From NCBI GenBank assembly GCA_015057585.1, contig SVEF01000014.1:1-64000 (forward strand): a stretch of 64,000 nt of DNA. Reading direction: 5' to 3'. This DNA comes from Lachnospiraceae bacterium (GTDB lineage: Bacteria > Bacillota > Clostridia > Lachnospirales > Lachnospiraceae). Positions 1 through 8,372 of the stretch are shown here, in pieces. The position numbers and the translations under genes are program-made. How positions within the stretch are numbered: the stretch's first letter is position 1; every line of letters starts with the position of its first letter. The notes below the pieces were generated by a model. It searched no databases. It was given only the letters and a program-made list of their open reading frames with translations, and was not told the origin of the DNA.

Positions 1-2
1 AG

Positions 3-1637
3 ACAGGAGAAACGATTGGGGCACGTGTAAAACAGCTTTGGTTGCCACCGTTACCTAAGGAATTGCTTCTTGAATCTTGTTTGGATAGGAATCTTGCATA
101 TAACAAAGAGAACTGGGATAAGGAAATGTTCGGATGCACGGTATGTGGTATGGCGGATATTCCGGAAAGACAGGAACAAAGACAATATGGAATTGACTTT
201 ATAAAGAATGGTCACCTGGCTATCTATGGTTCTGCCGGAACGGGTAAAAGTTCTCTGATTCAAACAATACTGTTTGCTATGGCATTGAAGTATTCTCCGG
301 AATGGATGAACGTATTTGTTTTGGATTTTGACGGAAATAGTCTGGCCAATGTAAGGAGTATGCCGCATTGTGGAGGATATGCTTCGGATGGTGATGATAA
401 GGGCATTGAATCTTTGTTTAGTACAATACAAGGAATTATTGAGGAACGAAGAAACAAGTTTGCTAAGAAGCATTGTGCAAATTATGAATCCTACATAACT
501 TCCACACAAGAGAAAATGCCAATGATTCTGCTGGTTCTTGATAACTATGCGGCATTTAGGGAAAGAATGTACCGAAGTGAAGATATGCTGGTGCAAATGG
601 TTTCAGCAGCACGTTCTTGCGGAATTTATCTGATTGTAACGGGTAATAGCAAAGGAGCAATTTATTACAAGGTGATAGAGCAGATTTCTGAGAAGATTGT
701 CTTGAACATGAATGACACAGGCGCATATCGAGACATTTTGAATGTGGCTGTTCCAATAATTCCGGAACAGGCAAAAGGCCGTGGTTTAACTGTGATAGAC
801 AAAAAGGTTGTAGAGGTTCAATTCGCGGTTCCTTTTGATGCAGTGAATGAGTCTGAACGGACAAGCAGAATTCATCAGATTTATGAAACAATGTCTATGG
901 AAACTGAACGCGCAGAGTATGCTCATCAGGAGTATTCGGGTAATCCGACTACAAATCATGTAATGACAGAAGTACAGATATATGAAACCAAGATGGAAAC
1001 TTTAGAGTCGGTTTCTAATATGACTTCGTCAATCGTGATTGGTACGGATATTACTACAGGTGAGGCAAAGGGATTTTCATTGACAGATTTTCCTCGGGTG
1101 TTCATCGGAACAATGGGAATGAAGAATATGCATGTACGCTTTGCTAATGATTTGGCACGTAAGGAGAGTAAGCAGATTTATCTGGTGACATCAAAAGTCA
1201 CAAACGGCATGGAATATTCGGTCGAAGCAGTGAGTGATTTGGATGGATTTATTGAAGAGCTCTCTGTTGCACCGGAAGAAGTTTTAGAAAATGTGGTGCT
1301 TATAATCGACGACTTCTGCGATTTTTATGATCGGATTTCCGATGAGGCTTTGTCTGTATTTGAAAGAATGCTCGTAAATAAGAAAAAATTCTGCATTCTT
1401 ACATTAGATGAGATGAGTAGACTGGAACCTTATAGGGATACCGGATTGTATGTGCATCTGATTCGTACGGATTGCGGAGCAATTGTCAAAGGAAGGATTG
1501 ATGATGCGGTTGCAGCGGCAATCTCAACGGAGATTTATAATGTTCCGCGTAAATTCAGGGAAAGAGAACTTCAGGAAGAACAAGCATTGGTATACCACGG
1601 TGGCAAGATTGCTTACGTGAACATAGAAGGGAGTTGA
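3..1637 (+). CDS. essC: EssC-type type VII secretion ATPase, C-terminal part (5' partial)
   Basis: This is the C-terminal part of the FtsK/SpoIIIE-like membrane ATPase that drives WXG100 export in type VIIb secretion. The frame is open from base 3 and has no credible start in the window, so the gene begins upstream; it enters with the EssC-typical stretch VKQLWLPPLP. Counting from the Leu codon at 42, an intact P-loop GSAGTGKS lies at 63-70 and a Walker B strand ending in Asp167 follows. A second, degenerate ATPase module near residue 350 has GTMGMKN in place of a P-loop, as in the last ATPase domain of EssC proteins. The N-terminal FHA domains, membrane segments and first ATPase domain would lie outside the window. 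The esaB-like gene begins 4 bases after the stop, and the WXG100 genes downstream are its probable substrates. Confidence 0.88.
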   Translation, partial: TGETIGARVKQLWLPPLPKELLLESCLDRNLAYNKENWDKEMFGCTVCGMADIPERQEQRQYGIDFIKNGHLAIYGSAGTGKSSLIQTILFAMALKYSPEWMNVFVLDFDGNSLANVRSMPHCGGYASDGDDKGIESLFSTIQGIIEERRNKFAKKHCANYESYITSTQEKMPMILLVLDNYAAFRERMYRSEDMLVQMVSAARSCGIYLIVTGNSKGAIYYKVIEQISEKIVLNMNDTGAYRDILNVAVPIIPEQAKGRGLTVIDKKVVEVQFAVPFDAVNESERTSRIHQIYETMSMETERAEYAHQEYSGNPTTNHVMTEVQIYETKMETLESVSNMTSSIVIGTDITTGEAKGFSLTDFPRVFIGTMGMKNMHVRFANDLARKESKQIYLVTSKVTNGMEYSVEAVSDLDGFIEELSVAPEEVLENVVLIIDDFCDFYDRISDEALSVFERMLVNKKKFCILTLDEMSRLEPYRDTGLYVHLIRTDCGAIVKGRIDDAVAAAISTEIYNVPRKFRERELQEEQALVYHGGKIAYVNIEGS

Positions 1638-1641
1638 AATT

Positions 1642-1899
1642 GTGGTAGATAAAATTTCATTGAACATTAAAGTGTTGTCATTGAATCTTGAACACAATTT
1701 TTTTGTCCCTTCAGAGATGAATGTGAGCAATGCTACCGGGCTGATTGTTCAGTCGTTGGGAGAAGAATATCCTGGAACAAGACAGAGTACGATGAGGAAA
1801 AATGTACTCATACAGATGTCAACAGGAAAAGTATTAAACCCGGGATGCAGTTTCAAACAGTTAGGAATTGTGCAAGGGGAAAAATTGTTGTTGGTGTAA
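1642..1899 (+). CDS. EsaB/YukD-like ubiquitin-fold T7SS protein
   Basis: An 85-residue protein with the size and beta-grasp pattern of YukD/EsaB, the small cytosolic ubiquitin-like component of type VIIb secretion loci. It starts at GTG 1642, with GAAGGGAG upstream as ribosome binding site, four bases after essC. A hydrophobic strand opens the protein, conserved Gly and Leu spacing fills the middle, and it ends in GEKLLLV, typical of the last strand of the fold. Position between essC and the WXG100 genes supports the call more than sequence identity does. EsaB family members tune T7SS output in Staphylococcus; the same role here is inference. Confidence 0.75.
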   Translation: MVDKISLNIKVLSLNLEHNFFVPSEMNVSNATGLIVQSLGEEYPGTRQSTMRKNVLIQMSTGKVLNPGCSFKQLGIVQGEKLLLV

Positions 1900-1913
1900 G
1901 GCAGGTGATGTGA

Positions 1914-2210
1914 ATGGCTGAATTTAGAATCAATTATGAAAAGGTTGTTTCACAGGCGGAAGCAATGAATGATTTGTCGTTGAATCTGGGACAAGAAATT
2001 ACTAAATTGGAGGAATTGCTTGCTCAGATTAAGCGAGAATGGTATGGTCCGGCATCAGAAGCTTATCAGGAACAATTGATTATTCTGATTGCAGATATGA
2101 AAGTAACAAAACACGGAATGTCAAGTGTATCAAGCACAATTAAAAATGTAGCAACAAGAATTCGGACAGAGGATGAAAAAATAGCTGCTGCATTAGTTCA
2201 AGGACAATAA
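1914..2210 (+). CDS. WXG100-family protein 1
   Basis: A 98-residue all-helical protein with the central W-x-G turn (W43-Y44-G45) between two helices, the hallmark of WXG100/ESAT-6 proteins exported by type VII systems. ATG follows a GGCAGGTGATGTG leader, 14 bases after the esaB-like gene. Unlike the next two paralogues it lacks an obvious C-terminal Tyr-x-x-x-Glu export signal (the tail reads RTEDEKIAAAL), so it may travel as a heterodimer partner of one that has it. That pairing is inference from the family. Confidence 0.85.
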   Translation: MAEFRINYEKVVSQAEAMNDLSLNLGQEITKLEELLAQIKREWYGPASEAYQEQLIILIADMKVTKHGMSSVSSTIKNVATRIRTEDEKIAAALVQGQ

Positions 2211-2250
2211 AATAACCGGGTAACCGGAGAAAAGAAAGGAAGAAAAAACT

Positions 2251-2562
2251 ATGGCAAATGAATGGGCAGTGACAACGGAAAGATTAGTTTCTTCAGCAGG
2301 TATTATTGAGGAAAAAACAGCAAAGTACAATTCTGAGTGGGCAAAACTTTATACAGAGTTGCAGGGCTTGAAGGCATCGCAATGGCAGGGTGTTGCAAGC
2401 GATACGTTTAATGCAAAGTTGGAAGGCTATAGAAACGACTTTGAAGAAATGTCAAAAGTACTTTTAAATTATGCAACATATTTGAGAAATGCTGCAGATA
2501 ACTATGTGAAAACAGAAAATGCAATTAAGGATGCAGCAGGAAATCTTCATACCGGTATTTAA
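2251..2562 (+). CDS. WXG100-family protein 2
   Basis: A 103-residue helical hairpin protein with W45-Q46-G47 at the turn and a C-terminal Y85-V-K-T-E89, matching the Y-x-x-x-D/E secretion signal of type VII substrates. A GAAAGGAAG ribosome binding site precedes the ATG. It lies in a row of three paralogous WXG100 genes with short gaps, so co-transcription is likely. The three proteins are clearly divergent, which suggests distinct partners rather than recent duplication. Confidence 0.9.
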   Translation: MANEWAVTTERLVSSAGIIEEKTAKYNSEWAKLYTELQGLKASQWQGVASDTFNAKLEGYRNDFEEMSKVLLNYATYLRNAADNYVKTENAIKDAAGNLHTGI

Positions 2563-2582
2563 GACATAAGGAGGAAAAGAAA

Positions 2583-2882
2583 ATGGCTACGATTAAAGTG
2601 AATTCTACAGTAATGAGAGACAAAGCAAATTCTTTTAAAACAGTTGCAAATTCAATCCGTACATTTACCAGCGAAATGACTGCTGAAGTGGAAAGCTTAA
2701 AAAATGCATGGCAGGGGGAATCTGCTGAAACTACGGTAATAAAGTTTAAAGGACTTGCTGATAATTTTGAAGAAATCTATCAGACCATTATTGGTTATGC
2801 AAATTTTCTGGAGCAGGCAGCAGAAGCCTACGACAATGCAGAATCTGCAAACGTGCAGGGAGCACAGGCACAACAAAGTTAA
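2583..2882 (+). CDS. WXG100-family protein 3
   Basis: A 99-residue WXG100 protein with W43-Q44-G45 at the hairpin turn and Y83-D-N-A-E87 near the C-terminus as a Y-x-x-x-E export signal. AAGGAGG lies before the ATG. It sits immediately before the larger WXG/LXG-like substrate gene, where small helical partner proteins of LXG toxins are often encoded; acting as such a partner is inference. Confidence 0.9.
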   Translation: MATIKVNSTVMRDKANSFKTVANSIRTFTSEMTAEVESLKNAWQGESAETTVIKFKGLADNFEEIYQTIIGYANFLEQAAEAYDNAESANVQGAQAQQS

Positions 2883-2917
2883 GGAATAGTTGCACTTAAG
2901 AGCTGGGAGGAGATAGT

Positions 2918-3775
2918 TTGCCATACATAAAAGTGAATATTTCAAGATTGAAAAACTATTCTTCTGAATTGGCGTTGTGCAGGGCTGGTGTTAGTAGGAT
3001 TCAAAGCGATTTTTATGCGTATGCAAACAATTTAGATTGGGATATAAGTTCCGTATCAAATATTAAAAACAGAACAAGAAATATTGTTCGGGATTTGGAT
3101 ACAGAATTGTCTTCGCTGGTAAAGATGGAAAACTTTTTTTACTATGCGGTTTCACAATACCATGGTACAGAATCGGCAAGTGAATCAGAGGAACCTATAG
3201 CAAGAATACCTACGGAAGTAGGGCATGATGTGATAGAAAGAAACATCGGAACAGAACAACTTGAATTTTCAGCCGAAGAAACAGAGGAACTTATTTCGCA
3301 GATAGCAAGTGAGGAAGGTGTTTCGAAGGATAATATTATAGAAGATCTCAAGAACGGACTTGAACCTGCGCAAAAATGGATATCTAAGATTGAAAAGTAC
3401 ATAGGTAAGAGTGAAAAAGTACTCAGGTACATAACGGGTGCAACGGATGTATCGTTTAAACTTAAAAATGGGCAGATAATAGTTTCGCAGTTTACCAGAA
3501 GCAGTGTTTTGAATAAGATAACAAAATTTTTACATGGGAAGGGAATTGCGACTCATTACAAACCAACAAGACTAATGAAAACACCCGGGATTGGAACTTT
3601 GTATACGATTAACAAAGTTGCAAATACATTGGAAATGGCGGCAGGCATTGCAGAAGGGGTAATTGATGTCCTGGAAGCAGGAAGTAAGATTGCTGATGTA
3701 TTAAATGATTCGACAATGTCTGCCAGTGAGAAAGCGTGTGATATTACAGCAATAAAGACATTCTGGCAGCGCTGA
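2918..3775 (+). CDS. WXG/LXG-like T7SS substrate, C-terminus apparently lost
   Basis: A 285-residue protein starting at TTG 2918, with GGGAGGAG 6-13 bases upstream. The N-terminal ~90 residues form a helical WXG-like domain with L39-D-W41-D in place of a strict WXG turn. A charged linker and a hydrophobic glycine-containing segment (about 225-265) follow, like the pre-toxin region of polymorphic T7SS toxins. The protein stops just after MSASEKACDITAI, where such proteins normally continue into a C-terminal toxin domain; the last few residues (KTFWQR) look like out-of-frame read-through. Directly beyond the stop, in another frame, lie remains of a kinase C-lobe. I infer that the toxin domain was removed by a deletion. 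No toxin activity can be predicted from what remains. Confidence 0.7.
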   Translation: MPYIKVNISRLKNYSSELALCRAGVSRIQSDFYAYANNLDWDISSVSNIKNRTRNIVRDLDTELSSLVKMENFFYYAVSQYHGTESASESEEPIARIPTEVGHDVIERNIGTEQLEFSAEETEELISQIASEEGVSKDNIIEDLKNGLEPAQKWISKIEKYIGKSEKVLRYITGATDVSFKLKNGQIIVSQFTRSSVLNKITKFLHGKGIATHYKPTRLMKTPGIGTLYTINKVANTLEMAAGIAEGVIDVLEAGSKIADVLNDSTMSASEKACDITAIKTFWQR

Positions 3776-5223
3776 TTTCCTGTCATGGGAAGAACATCAT
3801 TCACCGAGATATCAAAGATGACAATATTTTTGTCTCACCAGAAGGTGTTTATAAATTAGGCGATTTTGGTGTGTCAAAAGCATTGAACGATAAATCACGA
3901 GCGGAATCAGTGAAAGGAACACCGAATTTTATTGCGCCGGAAGTATATCTCGGTAAAGAAACCTATGATAATACGGTGGATTTGTACTCGTTAGGGATTG
4001 TTTTGTACAAGCTACTGAACAAGTCAAGGAATCCGTTCATGCCAATGTTTCCGCAACCATATAGTACGGCAGATGAGGATACAGCATTTGAACAGAGAAT
4101 GCGGGGAGAAATTCCGGAATTGCCGTTGGATGCACAGAATGAGTTAGGAAAGGTAGTCTTAAAGGCAATTATGCCAAGGGCAGAAAGATATAATAATGCA
4201 CAGGAATTTTTGGGTGCATTACAGAAAGCAGAGCAAATATTGTCTGCTGAAGAATTAAATATGAAAGTGAATGTAATTGTCACACGCGCACAGGACATTT
4301 CGAAGGAACAGTCTGTAGCAATGGAAGGAAAAGCTTCTTTGAAAACAATAGGTGACGATATGTATCTGACCGAGGATGAAGAAAGTACACCGGCAGAGGA
4401 TAGACATCTGTTTGATACAATGGGAACCTTCTATCCGGAACCTAATAATGTAAGCTCAGAAACATTTGATCCTAAAAAAGAGGTTGTTCGAGAGACAGAA
4501 GAAACGGAGCAAACCTATGGTAAAGGGGAGAAGAGTAATTTTTCGTACAATGTTGATGAGAAAAGTATCGTGCCACCTCAGGTGGCGGCGGTAGATAAAA
4601 AGGACTTCCGTTGGCTGATTTATTTAACGCCGGTGCTTATTGCGGCAATTTATATTGTGGTTTTCCTGATTGTGATTCCAAAAACATACGGAAAAGCAAT
4701 ATCGGTAATAGAGTGGATGTTTAGCGGCCCGGAAAATATTATTGAGACATTGACAGTACCGGATAATGTATTGAATCCAATATACAAAATCATCGGGTTT
4801 AAGGTTATAAACTGGATACTTTCGGGGGCCTTTGTTGTGTCTTTGTTTGCTGTGGGATATATGTTGCAGAATACAAAACCAAAGGTAAGTTTAGATGCGA
4901 AACTGACAGGGAAAAGTGCATATCTGACAGTTATGGATTTATATGAACAAGTAAAGCTGATAACAGGACAGGATACAAGCGGAGCAAAAAAGGCATTGTA
5001 TTCCTTATGTGAGCGCTTGAAAAATGAAAGTGATTTCGGAACGGGTTCGGTGGCAGTGATTAACTGTGAGAATGAAATAGCTGCGTTTTTAAGTGCCATA
5101 CAAGGAAATATTTCAGGCTTGAATAATCCGAGTACTGCACCAGAGACAAATAAGAATATTGAAATTCTTTGCCAGAGGATTCAGGCAAAATTAAAAATGA
5201 GAATAGAACTAAAGAAAAGATAA
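3757..5223 (+). pseudogene. Transmembrane Ser/Thr protein kinase lacking its N-lobe
   Basis: The frame encodes a Hanks-type kinase C-lobe: the catalytic loop HRDIKDDN (HRD at 3802-3810), DFG at 3862-3870 and APE at 3934-3942. A charged linker and two membrane segments follow (about residues 248-270 and 308-333 counted from GTG 3871), then a soluble C-terminal region. The glycine-rich loop, the ATP-anchoring lysine and helix C are absent. The frame is closed by a stop at 3739-3741, and the first usable start (GTG 3871) falls after DFG. A catalytic kinase therefore cannot be made from this DNA. The downstream TPR gene begins 15 bases after the stop. Either this is a remnant created by deletion or the window contains an assembly join. 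Membrane kinases are common accessories of Clostridia T7SS loci. Confidence 0.8.
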
Positions 5224-5238
5224 AAGGGGGAATGGAAA

Positions 5239-5832
5239 ATGGCTCATCAGGTAGTTGAACTTGAGTGTCCGGGATGTGGTGTACCGATTACAACCAGTAC
5301 AAAGCAGTGCCCACAGTGTTTTAGAGAAATTGTTATTTCAACATTTAACAGTATTACAGGGATGTCCGCGCTTGAAATTAACAAACAGGCGAATGCTTAT
5401 CGAAAGGCGATGGTGGCACATCCGGATGACCAGACTTTAAATATGTCGATTGCCTTTTGTTACTTGAAGTTGAAGTTATACGATAAGGCAATTCCGTGTT
5501 TTGAAAAAGCAATAGAGGATAATTTTGATAATTCGGAAACCTATTTTTATGCGGCAATTGCACTGCTTAAAGGGAAAAAGGCTTTTGTTACACCAAGAGC
5601 CGTAATTGATAAGATTGAGGAATACATACAGGCTGCAATAATGATTGAACCGAAAGGTATTTATTATTATTTTTGGGCGTATATCAGATATGACCATCAT
5701 TTCCGCAAGTCTTATATGATGTCACCGGATTATCGTGAATTATTGAACCAGGCGGAAGAGATAGGATTATCTCAAAACGATGTAATGGAGTTGTTTGAAA
5801 TAATGGAAGTTGAACGACCGGATGTTATTTAA
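5239..5832 (+). CDS. Zinc-ribbon TPR protein
   Basis: A 197-residue soluble protein. The N-terminus carries a four-Cys zinc ribbon (C10-x2-C13 and C24-x2-C27); residues ~45-110 resemble two TPR-type helical repeats with a typical YDKAIPCFEKAI segment, and further helices follow. AAGGGGG precedes the ATG. It lies directly behind the kinase remnant and before a 211-residue unknown protein, suggesting a cytosolic scaffold working with the kinase. That function is inferred from context only. Confidence 0.6.
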   Translation: MAHQVVELECPGCGVPITTSTKQCPQCFREIVISTFNSITGMSALEINKQANAYRKAMVAHPDDQTLNMSIAFCYLKLKLYDKAIPCFEKAIEDNFDNSETYFYAAIALLKGKKAFVTPRAVIDKIEEYIQAAIMIEPKGIYYYFWAYIRYDHHFRKSYMMSPDYRELLNQAEEIGLSQNDVMELFEIMEVERPDVI

Positions 5833-5845
5833 AAATTGGTAGTCG

Positions 5846-5866
5846 CGATGTAATGCCACTACATCG
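5846..5866 (+). other. Intergenic hairpin
   Basis: A perfect 7-bp inverted repeat, CGATGTA/TACATCG, with a 7-base loop lies between the TPR gene and the 211-residue gene. There is no T-tract behind it, so it is not a canonical terminator; RNA processing, mRNA stability or protein binding are all possible. Confidence 0.4.
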
Positions 5867-5905
5867 AAGATTATATAAAATTTTACAAAAGGAGAGTAAT
5901 TACTC

Positions 5906-6541
5906 ATGGCTAATGCATTAGAATACGCACAGGTAGTAGCGCAGAAAAAGGCATATCTTAAGGGTGCCTCTGCTGAACAGAAAAAGGCGATTAACTATTT
6001 TATTCCGGAAACCGGTTGCAAGGGTTTGTTCGGAAAGGTTAAGGATGAAGATTATGATGCAGTTGTTAAGGCAGCTGTAGATGCAAGCAATTCTTACAAG
6101 AGAGCACTTGATAAGATTGGTCTTGATGAAAGCGAGTTAAAGGAAATTCCACCGGTAACATTATACGGATATGAAGATTCTGCTTGTTCCAAAACTACTG
6201 CAGCAGGTGCATATAGAAGTAATCTGTACTCTATTACTCACCTCTTTTTCTCCGCAACACAGGTTTATATGTATCAGCTCATCATCAATACGATGAAGAA
6301 TGAAAAGAAGGAAAGAACAGAGGAATATTTCTACAAGGATATTACGAACTTCTCTACCTCTAGTGATACAATCGAGTCCCTCCAATTCAAGGGATGTTCC
6401 GGCGCACCAAAGAGAGTTTCTGTAGAAATCCAGAAATTTGCTCTTATTGTACCTGGAGATAAGTTCTCTTGTGCTACATATGGAGATATTGACCAGCAGG
6501 TTAAGGCAATGAAGAATAAACTGAGAGAAAAGAAGCAGTAA
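5906..6541 (+). CDS. Unknown conserved-looking protein of the T7SS block
   Basis: A 211-residue soluble protein with a strong ribosome binding site (AAAGGAG) before ATG 5906. I do not recognise the family. The first ~85 residues are Lys/Ala-rich helices, the middle contains an aromatic stretch with alternating hydrophobics (about 108-128), and the last third alternates beta-like and basic segments ending in a Lys-rich helix. There is no signal peptide or membrane segment. It is the last gene before a terminator at 6570, so it probably ends the T7SS-associated transcript. Confidence 0.6.
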   Translation: MANALEYAQVVAQKKAYLKGASAEQKKAINYFIPETGCKGLFGKVKDEDYDAVVKAAVDASNSYKRALDKIGLDESELKEIPPVTLYGYEDSACSKTTAAGAYRSNLYSITHLFFSATQVYMYQLIINTMKNEKKERTEEYFYKDITNFSTSSDTIESLQFKGCSGAPKRVSVEIQKFALIVPGDKFSCATYGDIDQQVKAMKNKLREKKQ

Positions 6542-6569
6542 TTCTTTAAGCAATTATTATTCAATGGTG

Positions 6570-6603
6570 GGTGGAGTGTGTGGCATATGCTCCACCTATT
6601 TTT
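6570..6603 (+). terminator. Rho-independent terminator after the T7SS block
   Basis: The arms GGTGGAG (6570-6576) and CTCCACC (6590-6596) form a 7-bp stem followed by TATTTTT. It overlaps possible upstream start codons of the next frame, which argues that the next gene starts at ATG 6614. Confidence 0.7.
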
Positions 6604-6613
6604 AAGGAGCAAC

Positions 6614-7102
6614 ATGTTTAAAAAGAAAAACAGAATTGTAGAAAAACACAAATTTAAGGTAATCGGACCGATAGAAGAAATTTACCCTGAAACAAAACAA
6701 AAACTGATACGTCCGCGGATTGATTATGTGCGTGTTATTGTGATTGTTTTGAGTGTTATACTCTTGTTAGGAGTATTTGATTGGTGCATTTTAAAGATGC
6801 TCTCTTGTGCTTCATGGTTCGCAAAAATGGAGTTATCAGATCAACAAAGTTTTATTATTTTATACATTATACTTTTAGCCCTGTGCATTTTGTTTTGTGC
6901 AAAACGGATTGTTATTTTTTTAATCAGATTATATCAAAGATATGGGTCTTATGAAATACGAAGTATGTGTCTGTTTATTCCGAATTGCTCGGAGTATATG
7001 GTACTTGCAATAAAAAAATATGGATTGATTAAAGGAATAAAGAAAGGAATAAAAAGGTTTAATCGGTGTTGTGACCCTAATGGGGGAATTGATTATCCGT
7101 AA
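6614..7102 (+). CDS. Small membrane protein of unknown function
   Basis: A 162-residue protein. ATG 6614 is chosen because AAGGAG at 6604-6609 precedes it, while upstream in-frame starts lie inside a terminator hairpin. It has a basic N-terminus and two hydrophobic segments (about residues 38-60 and 75-102 of this start), then a basic C-terminal tail. No family is recognised. It lies ten bases before another membrane protein gene. Position behind a T7SS effector locus is compatible with an immunity or accessory membrane protein, but nothing in the sequence proves that. Confidence 0.55.
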   Translation: MFKKKNRIVEKHKFKVIGPIEEIYPETKQKLIRPRIDYVRVIVIVLSVILLLGVFDWCILKMLSCASWFAKMELSDQQSFIILYIILLALCILFCAKRIVIFLIRLYQRYGSYEIRSMCLFIPNCSEYMVLAIKKYGLIKGIKKGIKRFNRCCDPNGGIDYP

Positions 7103-7112
7103 GGTGATTGAG

Positions 7113-7907
7113 ATGAAGAAGGGAATAAAGATATTTGGAGCAGTTATACTTGTTTTAATGATGCTTGGGATGTACGATTTCTATTTTTTTACTTATGCTT
7201 TGGGTAATTGTTACAAGACAGTGTGGATTTCTTTCACATTTCTGAATGTTTTATTGCTTGCAGCAGTTGTACTAATGGTTGTATTTAGAAGGATGCATCG
7301 CAGCCCATTATTATCTATTCTTCCCTCTACATATTTATTGATATTAACGGTAATAGAAACCGCTTTAGGTTTCATTTTGACACTGTTAGACTCGGATAAA
7401 GTGAAGATTCTTTTTATACTTCATGGGATTCTGGCAGGGATCTTTATTATTAGTTTTCTAGTCTTGACAACAGCAAATAGAATGGAAAGAAATAAAACTA
7501 AAAAATCCGATTCTAAATCGGTGGATTTTGAGAAAAAAGAGAAAGATGTGAATATTCCGCAGGAAGAGTCTGTATCGAAAGAAGAACCCAGAAGAGAGGA
7601 ACTTATCAAAGTTCAGAGTTCCGTAATGCTCTTGCTTATGAAGTTCGTAACAGACATAAAGGATTGGGAAAATCTATCTGATATGCCTTTTTTGGATGAT
7701 TTGCTAGAGACATTGACAAGATGTACGCAATATACATATAAAGAGATTCTTCCATATGAGAATGATATAAAAATACAAGTAAATGCTTTGAAAACGTATA
7801 CAACAAATAATTCTATAGAACGTGCAGAAGCAATAGCAGAGCAGATTGTAGGCATGCTAAATAAAAGAGAAGACATGATACGTGAACATGAGAAAAATGA
7901 GATTTAA
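7113..7907 (+). CDS. Four-helix membrane protein with cytosolic tail, unknown
   Basis: A 264-residue protein from ATG 7113, preceded by AAGGTG at 7101-7106. Four hydrophobic segments occupy the first ~135 residues; a Lys/Glu/Ser-rich linker follows, then a C-terminal helical domain of about 90 residues. No catalytic motif or family was recognised. It follows the preceding membrane protein gene after a 10-base gap, so the pair is probably co-transcribed. Confidence 0.55.
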   Translation: MKKGIKIFGAVILVLMMLGMYDFYFFTYALGNCYKTVWISFTFLNVLLLAAVVLMVVFRRMHRSPLLSILPSTYLLILTVIETALGFILTLLDSDKVKILFILHGILAGIFIISFLVLTTANRMERNKTKKSDSKSVDFEKKEKDVNIPQEESVSKEEPRREELIKVQSSVMLLLMKFVTDIKDWENLSDMPFLDDLLETLTRCTQYTYKEILPYENDIKIQVNALKTYTTNNSIERAEAIAEQIVGMLNKREDMIREHEKNEI

Positions 7908-7937
7908 GTATGCGAATTGCGAAGGAGAGGATTTTGC

Positions 7938-8042
7938 ATGAAGAAAGTAATAATTTATATGATATTATCGATTCCATTGTTTGCTATTTGTTATTTCCAC
8001 TATAGAAAAAAGTACGCGAAGAAGTTTGGGAAAATCAGATAA
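7938..8042 (+). CDS. 34-residue single-span membrane peptide
   Basis: A short reading frame starting at ATG 7938 behind AAGGAGAGG (7922-7930). It encodes a Lys-Lys start, one hydrophobic span (residues 4-20) and a very basic tail rich in Lys/Arg/Tyr. The strong ribosome binding site, tight position and membrane-peptide composition argue for a real gene. It could be a membrane regulator or a toxin-like peptide; function is unknown. Confidence 0.5.
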   Translation: MKKVIIYMILSIPLFAICYFHYRKKYAKKFGKIR

Positions 8043-8080
8043 GCTGAATTTTGTTGTCTATAGAAAGGAGAATATATACT

Positions 8081-8305
8081 ATGAGTAATTTTATAAAGGT
8101 AAATAATCATGAAAGAAATTATGTTGGAAGGGTAGATGCTATAAGACCGGTAATTATTAATGTTGATTTAGTGGATTTCATACAACCGTCTCCGTCACCG
8201 GAAGAAAAGGGGTTATATTTTGTCCGTATAAATGGATATGGAATGATGTTACTTTCGTCACAGGACGCTCAAAAAATATTTAATATCATCGGAGTATCAA
8301 TATAA
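8081..8305 (+). CDS. 74-residue unknown protein
   Basis: ATG 8081 follows AAAGGAG at 8064-8070; this start is preferred over an in-frame upstream one at 8051 that would overlap the ribosome binding site. The protein is soluble with alternating beta-like segments (VIINVDLVDFIQP, LYFVRINGYGMMLL), suggesting a small beta-rich fold. It belongs to the run of small genes behind the T7SS block. No family is recognised. Confidence 0.5.
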   Translation: MSNFIKVNNHERNYVGRVDAIRPVIINVDLVDFIQPSPSPEEKGLYFVRINGYGMMLLSSQDAQKIFNIIGVSI

Positions 8306-8372
8306 TATTTTCTCGTTTTAATTTATCTTATGTGATATTTTGCCGAATGTATATAGGAAAGGCATAGCGCTT

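Noticed and set aside
3721-3871. Programmed frameshift joining the effector gene to the kinase
   Set aside because: The kinase N-lobe is missing in all frames, so no frameshift could restore it; there is also no clear slippery heptamer. A deletion or misassembly explains both ends better.
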